From Apus apus (lineage: Eukaryota; Chordata; Aves; Apodiformes; Apodidae): a stretch of 64,000 nt of DNA. Below, piece by piece: positions 46,891 to 59,630 of this stretch; the first letter of the stretch is position 1; every line of letters begins with the position of its first letter. The translations under genes were made by a program, and so were the position numbers. Where the stretch lies: assembly GCF_020740795.1 (NCBI RefSeq), contig NC_067291.1:18509780-18573779 (forward strand), in the 5' to 3' direction. Below the pieces are notes generated by a model, which was not told the DNA's origin, did not search any database, and worked only from the letters and a program-made list of their open reading frames with translations.

Positions 46891-49800
46891 CTGCTCAGAC
46901 TAAATAATATTTAAAAAATTGGAAAACTTGGCTCCTCCTCTAAACCTCATTTCATTTGTATCCTTAAACTGTCAAGGCTTCAACATTACTTTGTTAAATG
47001 ATGAATACACCTTTGGAAGGTCTATTTGAACACTCCAATAGGTCTGCAAATCCTTTCTTTATACAATGAGAAAACTTAAATCCACATATGGAAAGTGTAC
47101 AATGTCCTATCTCTGGCCAACCTTTGCTTCCCTGTTCCACAATATAATGTCAGCCCTGATGTCCTTCACCAGCATATATTAGACTAGCCATGTCCCAAAC
47201 CTCAAGCTGTTACTGTGCTGGATTCCCAACCACTGCTCAGTTAAGTAGCAGGTGAACATTGAGAAGATGCATAATCCTCCAGACTATATCTTTGAAAGCT
47301 TCACAGAAAAGAGCCCTTTCTTTTTGTTGCCCTGTAGCAAGGTTGGGTTGGGGGAAAGCAGCACTTAGAAAAGCTTGTCACCACATGCATGGCGTGCTGG
47401 GACATGCTGCTGTCCTCAAAGAGGATGAAAGAGGGAATGCACAAAAAGTCATTCTGGAGTTGTGCTGGGAGAAACACGACCTCAGCGTCACACACCCCAA
47501 GCCTGGAATTTCCTTGCTGCACCTGGGGACTGCGCCATGCAGGAGCAGACCCCGGACACGTGTCATGCCTGGAGCAAGGGCTGCAGGACCACAAGATGGG
47601 CTCAAGGCAGTCAACATCTCAGCTGGCCACCTGGCTTTCTCAATGAGCCATTCTGTTTACATGGCACAGCTTTTCAAAGGAGATAGTTGTCTGATCACTG
47701 GAGATACTTGAATTGCTGTAATCTAATCACCACCAAGGACAACTACTGGCTGTTTCATGAGCTGCACTAAAGATATTGCTAGATATGAGAAGCTCACAAG
47801 GACCTTCTGCAAAGGTCACTTTAAATGGTTTAACGTGTTCTGGGAGGGTTTCACATTACAGCCACCATCACCCAAGACACGTTCTACTGGCAGAAATATG
47901 GATAGATCCTCCTGGCCAATTACACCTAGAATTTGGTCACCTTACCCAAGGAAAATAAATTATGGTACCATCAGGAGATCCTCTCCAACAATTATGCACA
48001 GCTGGACAGTTCAAGTAGCAAGAAGAGAAAACATCAGCACTGTGACAACTGGCTTCTGCTGTTTCTCAGACGAAGGAGCAGAGACCACAGTGAGGGACGG
48101 AGAAGGAAACCCAGAGCTGCGCCCATCCTTGTGTCTGCTCTCACACCCATGCAGTTCTCAGAAGAGAGTTTGATCTCCCTGCCAAGCAGCCACTTCAGCT
48201 TCCAAGCCCGCAGAGAGGCTGCCCAGCCAGAGGCCACCCCGAGCCAGCAGGGACACAGCGCCCCAGGCCCTGCAGAGCAGCAGCTGCAGATGTCACTCTG
48301 AGGAAGACCTCGGAGAGCCCTGACCAGGATGCTCCCTACACCCTGCAGAAGGGCCCAGAGAGAGAGCAAGCTAGCAACAACAGAAAACTGTGCCTGGTAA
48401 AGACAATCTGCACTAACACCTACTGCTGTTAAATGCCTGGAAGACAACCATCAAGAAAAGAAACATACTTTAAACACCACCTTCCCCCACTCCTCCCTTA
48501 GAAAATATGAACCAAAACCAAGTCCAAATATGAGTATCTACAGGCTAATCTAGTACCTTAGAGAGTTCAGTTTTGCATTACTAGTATTTTAATATTGTAT
48601 CAAATTATAATATATTTTTTGCTGTATCCCTTAGCAAAAAAGCCTTAAATAGATGCCTGAGGTCTTCTGGGCTGTTATTAACAGCAGAGACAAAAGCCTT
48701 TGAAACACACACCCTGCAGGGATCTCTACACAGTATCTAATTACCTACATTTCTGTTTCCAAAGCTTCTTCCTGATAAGGATCTGGAATAATCTGAAATT
48801 CCTGCAGCATGCAAAACTTCTGGGATTAATTTAAAAGAGCATCTCCAGCATTTTATCATCAATCCTTTTACAAAGAGGAAAACAAAAAGACACGGTCCGT
48901 TGTTCAAAACAGGTTCTAGGCAAGGTTTTGCTATAAAACTCCTGTATGACTTTTGGGAAATGTCCATTCCATAGTATAGAAACTGGAAATGGAAATTGGA
49001 CAGGTACAAGAAACTGCTCTCCCCTACTTCTAAAAAGCCAGATGAAAGACTGTCTAAGTGGTATTACAGATCAGGCAGAGTCATCTCTAACCAGGCCTCA
49101 CCTCCCTGCCCCTAGGACAGCAGCAGATTTAGGAAGCAATCAGAAATGTCCACTGTCAGAAATAAAAGGCCTGTTTTTTACTGTCGTGAGGGCAGGGCCT
49201 GATATCATGTGCTAGAGTCAGAGAAGGGTGAAATAAATACAAAAAAGTAAAAGGGAAGAAAAAAAGAAAATAACTTGTCAAAAGATACTTTATTACCATG
49301 GATTTTGAGCCAACTGTACAATAAGGATTTGCAGGAAGCAGACAGCTCTGCCAGACAGCTGTGAGAACTTCACACTCATCAGACAACCATCCTCAGCTCT
49401 AATCACCACCCCCTGAGTTACTCCAAAAAGATTTGCTCAAAATCTGCAAGTTAAAGACAGTTCTGTGTATAATTTATAGTCTGGGGATGGCCAAAGGCTT
49501 GCTCTCAGCCCAGATGAGAACCCATCAGGCTTGGTAACAATGTGAAAAGAGAAAACACAAATCAAGAAAACACAAATACAATAAAAAAACCCAAACCCAA
49601 CCCTTCTCTGACCTCCCAACTTAAAAAACCAAAAGGTGACACACAACAGGCAAGTCCAGACAGAGAGGAGAGCAGAAGGCAAAAGGTGAAGTAGCACCTC
49701 AGCATCAGAGGGCAGTGGTGTCCATAAACCAAACACGTATCTGGAAAGGACCCACAGAGGAAATGGGGCTAAAGCCTGGTAATAAACAGATGAAATCCAA

Positions 49801-50511
49801 TCAAGGAAATACAGATCCTTCCATTATATTTTATCCTTTAACATGGTGGTCTTGCAGGCTGAATATGTTAAGCACACACCTTATCCACAATTCTGCTGTT
49901 CACAGAGATGGAGTCCAGGTAAAGAACAAGAAAGAACATTTTCCTAAGCTTGACCCTACAGAGTCCCAAGCTTTGTATTTCAGCTGTGGCAAAAATCAAG
50001 GACAGAAGAAAGACACCACCTCACGTGGGTGCACATTCTTACTTTTTGTACACTGACAGTTCAGCAATCCTACCATGTTTAGTCACAACTGTGGTAAAAG
50101 GTAATGTATTTGCCCATTATGGCTTACAACTGGGAAGTATTTACAGAATGAGCAGCATGTTAGCATGTCTTTATTTCCTGCAGCTAAATGAGGCTTCTGA
50201 GAGTCCTCCCTAACATTGTGGACATTTGTTTCATTGCATGAGACTTTGTGCTCCAGTTTAGGATTAAACTGTCATAGGGGGATTTACTGATTTAACTGAA
50301 TACTTGCTTTCTGACAGAGAAATTCCAGTTGTCTGCTTCTCAGCTCTATCTAGCCATCAATACAAGCTAATTTCAATTTCAGGTTTCCTGAATGCATGGA
50401 TTAAAACAAAAAGAAGTGAAAATAAAAATCCATTTTTTTCATTTAAAAAAGATCAGCCAAGACAACAATAGCAAAACCGATAAAACAATCAAGCAACATT
50501 AAAAAAAGCAT

Positions 50512-50811
50512 TCAGGTCTTCCGAAAGATTCTGAGAAACCTCTTCTGCTCAGCCTTCGCTGCTGCCAGCTTCCTCAAACACACAAACTTGTCAAAGTCTG
50601 ACATGCAGAAGGGACTATTGCAGGCCTGCCTTTTGTCTGCTGTCCAAACTTGTTCCATCCTCTGAGTAGCTGCAGAATGGAAATGAAGCAGAAGCTTTAG
50701 CAGCGCAGCCTTCGCTGCCCCGGGCAGATGAACACCCATAAAGCACAGGAAGGCAAACACCCTCTCAATAAAGCTAATCAGATCAACAATTACTTTCCAT
50801 AGCCTCGTCAT
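50512..50811 (-). CDS. Candidate short open frame, 99 codons, unknown product
   Basis: From an ATG at 50809-50811 with A at -3, the frame runs MTRLWKVIVDLISFIERVF to a TGA at 50512-50514. It has a hydrophobic N-terminal third that could span a membrane, three Cys in the C-terminal half (ACNSPFCMSDFDKFVC) and a basic tail ending RIFRKT. About 106 bp upstream on the same strand is a strong acceptor-like tract (CCTTTTTTTCTATTCAG, AG at 50918-50919). An in-frame TAA lies ten codons before the ATG. I do not recognise the protein. It is co-oriented with CHSY1 and nested in its intron. A chance frame remains the most likely explanation. Confidence 0.15.
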   Translation of the reverse strand: MTRLWKVIVDLISFIERVFAFLCFMGVHLPGAAKAALLKLLLHFHSAATQRMEQVWTADKRQACNSPFCMSDFDKFVCLRKLAAAKAEQKRFLRIFRKT

Positions 50812-53800
50812 GTTCAAGCATAAACATGCTTTGCTTTGTGTTTAAGATACAGAAAAGGCAAAGCACTGCTGCAAAAATCCTTTTTCCGTGTCTGATTCTG
50901 CCGTGGAAGCTATAACCCTGAATAGAAAAAAAGGATTAAGAACAAGGAGTAACTTAATTTTGTCCCTAAAACACCAGCATTTTGAAAAGTCTATGGGATT
51001 GCACCTATTAGTAACATTTGGGGGTTTTTTTTGCTATTTACCTTTTCATAAGGCAAAGTAATACTATTTATTTTAAAGGTCACAGGCAAAGGAAAAAGGA
51101 CAACACTATCAAGTCAATACTATAAAAATACCATGTTCAATATTAACAACAATTTTTTAGGAAACAACTCCTTAGCTGTTCACTTTTCAAAACTGTTTTC
51201 ACAAAAAAAAAGCCTTTGGCTTAAATACTCACTTCCATAATACCAATTTAACAGACATGATGAACTACCAAATCCTTATTCCACATGAGAAGCAGAAAAA
51301 ACCTCTCAACACAAACAGAATGAGCAGTGCACAGTCAGAATGAACATCAGCCTCACTTCCTCAGAAACACCTACAGCTTTAAAGTCAAGGTAAAATTATT
51401 TGAATGATACCAGAGGTAGTAAGGACTCCACAAAGATACACTCCTTATCTTCTGAAATAAGTGACATCCAAGTGTGTACAAAATCCTTGGGAAATTAATT
51501 AACTATCACAGGAGTGCCCAAATTACAAAAGTTTTTGCCTCTGTCAAAAGCCTAATTAAATGTAAGCTGTTAGTTTAAATACTGATAGAGACTCATACCA
51601 AATAAACCACTTTCTGAACTAATGGAAAGTTCAGGGAGCCCGGGTGAGAGTGCCCTACTTTCCTGGCCATGCCAGCACTTCAGGGCTACGCAGCTTTAAG
51701 GGGTATCTAGTTTTTAATGAGCCACCATTTCAAGTTCGATCAGTTCAGCAGGACAGGCCCATCACTGCTTTGGGATACGTGCAGCAGCAGGGAAAGCCAC
51801 TCAGATGGGTTTTGAGAAGCAGCCTGAGCCTACTTAAGAGGCAGCTGATGCTGCTGGAAGGGGCCCATCCTCCTTCTCCTAGCCCTGGCACATGAAGCTG
51901 CAGGACCAGCCAGCTCTGAGAGCTGATCTGGCTGAAAACTAATCACTTGGTGTGATAACTACCAAGCATCTTCCCTGAGACACTAGATATTCATTCCATT
52001 CCTCATCTGTCTTCTGTTTCAGAAGTGCCCTGCCCTGCTGTCCTATCACCCTTGCACAGAGGAAGCCAGTCTGTGTGTAAGTGGGTTTCCAAGGGCTGAG
52101 GGGAAGCAGAAGGCAGCTCTTCCCCTGGCTGGCCCACTCCAGCAGGCACACGGTGCTGTCCTCCTGCACCCCCTGGCCTGCAGTGAGGCTTTCCCACTAC
52201 CCACAGGGTTCAAAACCCTGCACTGTGGGCTAGGCACAGTTTAACCAGCTGTGTGACTCTGTTCCAAACATGGGAATGTTCTTCTAAGGGAGACAGAAGA
52301 AACACAAATCTGCCAAAAGCTCTTACGTGCCAGAAACCCCGATTCATCACTATTATTGATCACCAGAAAAACAACCACGCCAGGCACTCTTCTTAAACCA
52401 TCAGACATCAGTAGAAAAAACAGATGTGTCTTTCCAGCTTTCCCACCTGCACACATCTAGCCCCAGGCCAAATTTCTTCAGGAAAGGAAATTAATTCAAT
52501 TAAATTAAAAAAGCTCTTGGCTCCATGTTGCATTGTTTAGATGTTCCCTTTCTGCCGCAGTGCCCTTTGGAGAGCTGTAAAGGACAGGGCAGATTTAAAG
52601 AGAGAGAAGAGAAACAAGGCATTCCAACTAAAAGCAACCCAGCCCCATCTATAAATTGAAAAGTTCAACTGACAACAAGATTTAGCATTACAGCCTGGTC
52701 ATGGAAGTCTTCCACTCAGCCATCTGGGTTCCCAGGACACAGAAGAGGAGGAAAGTGCACGATCTGTTGGTGAACACCACGAGACAGCACTCAACCAACC
52801 TGGTACCAGGTTTGGGCGATCAAGCTGAACGCTGCTTGTGAAATCGGCCAAAGTCCAGTGAGAAGGTAAGAACTGAAGCCACTGACTTGGCACTTCTTAC
52901 TATTTCCTAATACAGGAGGGTCCCTTTGATCTATTGTCTCTGAGTAATCTTTTCTCTCCAAGCAAACGAAGGACACAATCACCAACATCTCAGCAGTGCT
53001 TGCGTAAGATTAAGATTGATATTACCGAAATACACGCATTCAGATGCCCATTCCTTTTCCTAACACCAAAAATAATCCTGTGCCATGAAGCTTCATTAAT
53101 TGCTAACCTTCAAATACAAAGCACTTTAATAAAGTGTTTCCATGTACCTGCAGGAAAGGCAATAGCTGAACCTGCATTAAGCAAAAGGAAAGGAAACACT
53201 ACAGATATAACCCTCTCCTACCAGCAATTGAAGAGGCTCTTCATGGAAAAGCTGCCCTTTACAATGTTTGCCCTCCTTAGCATTAGCTCTCAATTAGTAA
53301 GAGGCAATGCTCCAGAGGATGGTAGGAATCCAAAGAAAAATATTAACAGGTAGAGAGTAGAGGCTGAAGGCTGTTAAATGAGCTCACAAGATCCTCCAGG
53401 TAGCAATAAGAGGAGATAAAAAGGGTTGAAGTAAACTGCCACTGCTCAGTGCAGAGCACAGAGGTGGAGCAATGCAAACCCACTACACCTGATAGGTAAC
53501 AGCATGCAAGTCATCTAGTTGTAGAGGAAGATTAAAAAGCAACAGAAATTACAGCCGGTGGAAAAATAGGTACATGGGAGAAGATGACCCCAGGATGCAG
53601 GGCAGCAGGACAATTTTTGAAATTCAATGTTCTTTAAGATATTAAAATTATAAACTGAGCTGAAACAGCAACAGTGACACAAACCCCTCTGGGGAATGGC
53701 AAGCTCTGGAGATGGGGCCATCACTTAAACACAGAGGAAGAAACCAAAAGGTGACACCAAGCTGGTAAAAGCCTTCAGTCACGTTTCTCATGAAACAGAG

Positions 53801-53864
53801 AGGCTCACAGTGCTGGAAAAAAAGGGTCAGAGGAATGTATTTCATCTCGTTTCATCCCGTTGAC

Positions 53865-53950
53865 GCAGTGAAACCAGATGACATGCATCCAGAGTTTACA
53901 AGCCAGCTGGCAAACACTTTGGACATCTCAGTAAGACAGAGGCGGCACCA
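53865..53950 (+). mobile_element. Decayed CR1 reverse-transcriptase fragment
   Basis: In one plus frame the translation includes KPDDMHPEFTSQLANTLDIS. This resembles the PDDMHPRVLRELAD segment that avian CR1 ORF2 has in its reverse transcriptase. The match is short and the surrounding sequence is eroded. It is directly followed by another old LINE-like repeat. Confidence 0.45.
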
Positions 53951-53967
53951 GAAGGAACTTAAGACTA

Positions 53968-54110
53968 TAAACATAGAGCAGCCACGCTGTGTCAGATCGA
54001 AGGCCCACCTGGCTAATGTCCTGCCTGACAGTGGGCAGTTGGGAATTCCTCCGGGAAGCGTCCACGCGGCAGGGCAGACACAGGACAGTCTTTGCCCTTG
54101 TACTGCTTTC
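53968..54110. mobile_element. Old CR1/L3-type repeat
   Basis: ACATAGAGCAGCCACGCTGT, GTCAGATCGAAGGCCCACC, GGCTAATGTCCTGCCTGAC and AGTGG follow the widespread amniote repeat block GCCATACTGGGTCAGACCAAAGG, CCATCTAGCCCAGTATCCTG, ACAGTGG. It is present in diverged form; the subfamily is uncertain. Confidence 0.65.
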
Positions 54111-54369
54111 CAGCTTGCAGCAGACAGCAGCCCAAGAGTTTCCTGGGCTGGAGATTGCATTTGAGCCACTATGTTTAACAGTCCCTGACAGACCTTCCTT
54201 ACACAAGCAGAGCTGTAGTGCTTTGTACCTCACAGTGTAAGTTCGAAAGCAGTTTAATCACCAGCACAGCAAAAAGGCTGCCGCTTTGGGATATGTTAAT
54301 GGTATCCCCATGTTCAGGGTCAGGGGGCTAAAATTATACATTTACTCAAATATTGCACCTTCTGCAGAT

Positions 54370-54450
54370 ACATAGAATGGTTTGGGTTGGGAGGGTCCTT
54401 TAAGATCATCTAGTTCCAACCCCAGTGCAACACAGCAACAAACTACCCAA
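54370..54450 (-). mobile_element. CR1 LINE 3' terminus, minus orientation
   Basis: ACATAGAATGGTTTGGGTTGG, GAGGGTCCTTTAAGATCATC and TAGTTCCAACCCC are the reverse complement of the CR1 3' end. Only about 80 bp is recognisable. It is co-oriented with CHSY1. Confidence 0.85.
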
Positions 54451-56390
54451 GCATATCGAAGAATCTGGACAAAGGACAGAATAATGTCATTAGTTCAGAA
54501 GGAACCAAGGTATGATGATCTACTAAAATGCTTAAAAATATCTGAAAAGCAATAATGTAAATGCAAAGGGACTGGTTAACAGTGTCAGTAAGGGAATCTC
54601 TGGTCCTAAGAGAAGACACTACTTGGTTGTAACTTACAGATAAAAAGCAGATCTCCCAAGTGACTAAGGAAAAAGTCACTGAAAAGGTGCTTGAGATGCA
54701 GAAAAATTTCTAGAACATGGCACTTAAAGGACCAGCAAGGAGGAAGTCTTAAGTTCTCCCTTGAGATTTCAGGGGAGAGGAAAGGTTCTTCCTGACATCA
54801 CCTCAGATCCCATTACTCTTTCCTATTACAAAAACACCCTGGCCCATTCCATTTAGGAAATGTCAATTTTACTGCAAATTTATTTTTCCTGTTACTATTC
54901 CCATCTGTAGGTCAAAGCCCATCCCAGATGCCCAGTGCTTTACCAGCACCTCAGGAAGATGGTATTTCTGAAATGTATTCAGACAATTAATGCATACTTA
55001 GAACTCCAGCAATTTAGATCTCCATTTACGTGACAATGTGTACAAGATGCCCATTAATTTCTCCAATTGTGTAAGTACCAAATCAGTCAGTTGCAGAGAA
55101 TCATTGCATGAACCACAGCTGTGTTTTCCTTTATACCTGTCTTAGAACAGCTGACACATTTAAAAAAATGGCAGTGCTCAAAACTGATGCAATTTATATT
55201 GGCTCTGCTCAATTGTTATATAAATAGTGGAAAAATGATCACTAGACTGCAGTCCTCAGTATTAACATTTACTGAAAAGCAAATACAAAAATAATTAAAA
55301 TTCAGTAGAACTAGAATGTTTGTGGTTGGAGCCACTTTAACCAGCAAAAAAAGGATTTTCAAAGGATAGGTCCAGTAATACAATGTTAATATAAATCAGC
55401 ATTGCTTGTACTTCACAAAGTACTTCCTGCACTATGGAAATAAGGTTCTTCAGTCATTATTTGCATGTCTGAAGTAACACATGGCAAATGCTGCAGAAAA
55501 ACTGAATGTCTAGAGGTTGCAGGGAACTATTTCTTCAAGTTACAGTCGTCTTGGAGACTTTAATGTTACATTCATTAATGTGTGGAGTAACTTCAGTGGT
55601 TTTATCTATGTAAGAACATTTTGACATCTCTAATTTCCCCCACATAGTTTAAGCTGTGAACATCATATGTAACATCCAGACACTGCCATGACAGTGCTCA
55701 TCTTTCCTCTGCCAATGGAGACAGCAGGCAAAACTGTAATGAAATTGCTTCTCCTACCTCTCCAAACACAAAATTTGCTCCCTAAGTTCCTTTTCTTCCC
55801 AAGTCACAGTATATGCAAGATGTTACTGACATCTCCTATCAACAGCAGATCTTATATGGTTAATAAAAATCAGACATTTTATGGCTTGACACCCCATCCC
55901 ACTTATTTATAAAAAGTTTTCTGCATTTCAAAGGGAGATTCCCAACTAGATAATGGAAGAGTCATTACTGGAGCCTAGTCCTGCAAAAGCCCGAGACGTG
56001 GAGCTTTAAAGTCATGCCAATCTTGTGTACAGAACAGCTATTTTGGGTAATTACAGAAGTTGTAATAATGCCTTTGGAGTCCCATGAAGTTGAGTTCACT
56101 GTAACTAAGACATGTAGTCTTGCAGACAGCAGTTTTTTTGAAAAAGACTCATTTTAAAAACATAAAATACTGAACAAAATCACCCTTTAGACCTTACTAT
56201 TTCCTTGCAGTTCATACATACAAGATTTCTAAGTCTAATTTCTAAGCCTTTCTAATCTTTAGCTGATGTAAATCAGCATGACCTCGCTACCTGATCAAGT
56301 TGCACTCACATAAGAGGAAAATTCAACCACATGCCAGGTCTTATTTAGAAGTAACTCTTGTAACTCATCTATATTCCACTTTGAGTATAA

Positions 56391-56413
56391 ATTAAAATAA
56401 ATAAATAAATAAA
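56391..56413. repeat. (AAAT)n microsatellite
   Basis: Five or more AAAT units. A second (AAAT)n tract lies at about 61204-61236. Confidence 0.9.
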
Positions 56414-57584
56414 TCTGCAGTGCTGTGTGGTACAGGACTCCCTGTTTTGAAATGAACTCTCTATTATACCAGAATTAATTTCCTATTGTGTATACATTAA
56501 AGACAGTTCAACTCAAATTGGTCAAGGTATATAGCCTGTGGAAAGTGCAAAGAGAAACATTTATAAGTACGTGGCTGTTTTTACACAAGGAAACAGAGTG
56601 AAAAACCATCCCTTTTGGAAAGGTGAAGGACAAAGGCCTCGGTACAGTCTGTGAGTGCTGGGGCTACAGGAAGTGGATCAGAGCTTTTCCTCCTGCTCAT
56701 TCATGAACCAGCTCATGGAATGTCTTAACTCCCCAAACTCAGAGAGAATTTGTGGACGACATACTTAGTTTCTAAAAAGCAGCACAAGGACCCACATGCC
56801 TTTGCCTGTGGGTGTCCCTTTGTGTGGATTTTGTGCTGGTACATGAATTTTCAGGTGTTCGCTCAAAGCCCAGAGGCCTCAGCCAGGCAGTGCTCTCCAG
56901 AGATGAGAAGACTTTGCTCTCTTCTTGGGAGGGAATGGTCTGTTCTTCAAGCAGGCAAAAAGCAGTGAAAGTCAACAAGAAATCAAAAAAGTCTTTAAAA
57001 TGTGATAAAATACTGAAAGCTTGTTAGCTACTGTGCACCTCAGTTTTCATTGACATCTTTAGTGCAGCCTCCACGTTTTCAAGTCCTTTCTGTTATGAAA
57101 GGATGTTATGCTGGCATGATTAATTCCCCTTCAGTTTTCCAAGCCTGCTTCTGCTTAGGAGCCAATTTAGCAATTAAATTAATCGGCAAATATTTCTTGC
57201 CAGAGAATAAAAATGGAGTTTCACCTTGCCTGGGCAAAACGCAATTCCCAAAGGATTTGAGAAGTTAATGAGCGGAACAGTTACCAAAAAAAATCTAAAA
57301 ACTGGCAAATCAGACAGCCAAGAGAGAGACAGGAAGTGACAGATTTTAGAAAATACCTCTAAAGCAGAGGAAATGAGTTGTCCTTTAAGAAGAAATCATA
57401 CATATAAAGCACATAAAACAGAGTATTCTTTGTGGACTTGACTGAAGAAGTAAAAAAAAAAAAGATTAAAAAAAAAAGACACATCCTGAATGGCATTAAA
57501 GGCAAAACAGCTTCAGTGGTTAGCCTCCTCTAGTTAAGATGGAAATCTGAACAACTTTAAAAGCAGTGGCCAAAACCTATCTGG

Positions 57585-57628
57585 GAAAGAAAAAAAAAAA
57601 AAGAGGGGGGAAAAAAAGAGAAAAAAGC
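57585..57628. repeat. Purine-only tract
   Basis: More than 40 bases contain almost only A and G, including GGGGGG between A runs. Confidence 0.85.
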
Positions 57629-57802
57629 AACTAACTGGACAGAGAGGAGTGACTGGAGCCAGGAAATGGACAAAGAGCTGCTCACGTGAAGCCAAGGGTG
57701 TGATGCTGCTGCTCTGCCTACTCCATGCACTGCAGGTAAAGTCCTAAGGGTGACACCTCTGAATGGATAAAAGGACTTTTTTTTTTAATTGTCCTATGAA
57801 TA

Positions 57803-58035
57803 ATAGAATCAAAGAATGCCAGGTTGGAAGGGACCTCAAGGATCATCTGATCCAACCTTTCTAGGTACTACTGTAGTTTCTATGAGATGCCTCAGCACCC
57901 TGTTAAGCTGAGACTTAAAAACTGTCCCATGTGGGGGAATCTACCACTTCCCTGGGGAGACTATTCTAATGTTTGATTGTCCTTAGGTGAAAAATTTACC
58001 TCATGTCCAGTCCGAACATCCCCAGGATAGGCTTC
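57803..58035 (-). mobile_element. CR1 LINE 3' fragment, minus orientation
   Basis: AATAGAATCAAAGAATGCC, GGTTGGAAGGGACCTCAAGG and ATCATCTGATCCAACC are followed by GGGGGAATCTACCACTTCCC, TGGGGAGACTATTC and CATGTCCAGTCCGAAC. This is the reverse complement of a CR1 3' end of the subfamily that carries the CTACCACTTCCCTGGGGAG block. It is co-oriented with CHSY1. Confidence 0.9.
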
Positions 58036-59565
58036 TCCTGGGATAGACGTGCTGAGAAAAGCCTTGTGTTGAGTTTCTACCTGGATGACGTTCTCCTCAA
58101 CTGAGAGGCTTCTGCTGTGAGCTACAAACTGGAAACCTTTGTTGCAGCACAGGGGTTTGATGCACAGCTTGGGGAGGACATAAAGATTTTAATCACAGGC
58201 ATGACAGGCAGTCCCCAAACTCATAACCACAAGAATTGCCTGGTGGCACCCACTGAGGTAGTGGATACCCTACACACCAGGTCCAGAAAGGGCCTGGCAG
58301 CAAAGCTGAGGAAAGCATTAAGGGCTTTGCTAAATGACATTGACATTTTAAAAAGGAAGTTCAAGTGAAGTACAGCCTTGCTTATGTGACATTAAGTCTT
58401 CCTTGAACACTTTTTTTTTTAAAGCTGGTTGCTAGAATGCAGGAAATGTCACATATAAAAGAGCTTTACCTGAGTGCAAACACCTTACAGAGCAAGCTGA
58501 ACCTTCAAGATTGTGTGTTCATCCCTACAAAAGAACATTCCTTGTCCAGACATGTTCCGCAAGGTTTTGCTGGGGTGGGAGGGTAGGTAGGAGAAGAAGG
58601 GAGAAAATGCAAAAGAATTATACCTTCACTACATTTTACAACTGCAAAAGGCATTTTTAAGATATTTCCATATCACTACAATGTTCTCTTTCATTATAAT
58701 GTTATCTCACTAAATATAAATTTACCTGGACCTGATTCTTTGCTTTTGGAATTATTTAAGACATCTTTCACTAGGTAGAGAAATTAAACCAATTAATAAA
58801 CCTGAAAGCCTTCTGCCACAAGGATTTCCCCTGAAAGGGCTTTAGCAGCAGATTTAGCACTAAACTGCTTCAAGCAAGCTCACTGCTTGGTTTTCTCTGG
58901 CTATAAAGGCAGCAGCAGTCACACTGAGTAACAAGCCTGCCACTGTAATACATCACCCATCACAGCCTAACTGGCATGATAAAGTGTTTGCTCGTGAGGC
59001 GATTGTGTGGCCAGTCCAAACAAAGACCACTTCATCTTGTATTTCCTAGAAATCTTTCTTTGTTGTTGTTTAAAAAAGAAAAAGTTCACATCCCAAGCTG
59101 TGCCTATGGAGAGCACTGGGAAGCCTGAGCCACTCCCCAGCCTTCACTCTTCCCCCACAAAGCAGGGAGCTGCCTGCCCTTTCATACAACCACTCTGTTG
59201 CAGCCCTCCCCAGTGTTATTTCATTCAGTTACAAATGAAATTGTGTAATAATCACTTGCGGTTTTATTACTGTTACCTGGAGACATTACCAGCAGTTTCC
59301 TCCAGCAGCTTGCTGGGAGGATGAGATTTGCAGCAAACCTAAATCAATCAAGCCAGCAAGGTCATCGTGATTGCAGAGTGAGAAAGCAAGCCTGGATGAG
59401 CCTCACACGTTACTCCACGCCTCGCCCTCCTCATTGCCCTGCTCCTCCCAATGGCCCCAGTTCCCAAAAGCTCTCAGGGAAAAGATGTAGGAAGAAACGC
59501 TGGGAGAGCATCTCCCCACCAACAGCTGTGGTGCACCTTCTCTCTTCAAGAAGCAGGGGTGCATA

Positions 59566-59630
59566 GATATAGAGGTATCTAGATGTATACACATACATAT
59601 AAATACACGCACATCGCACACACATATGTA
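59566..59630. repeat. AT/AC-rich imperfect microsatellite
   Basis: A mixture of ATAGATATAG, ACATACATAT and CACACACATATG units. Confidence 0.75.

Noticed and set aside
58117..58368. An 83-codon plus frame next to a CR1 copy
   Set aside because: It is not similar to CR1 proteins or any family I know, and it has no supporting transcript signals.
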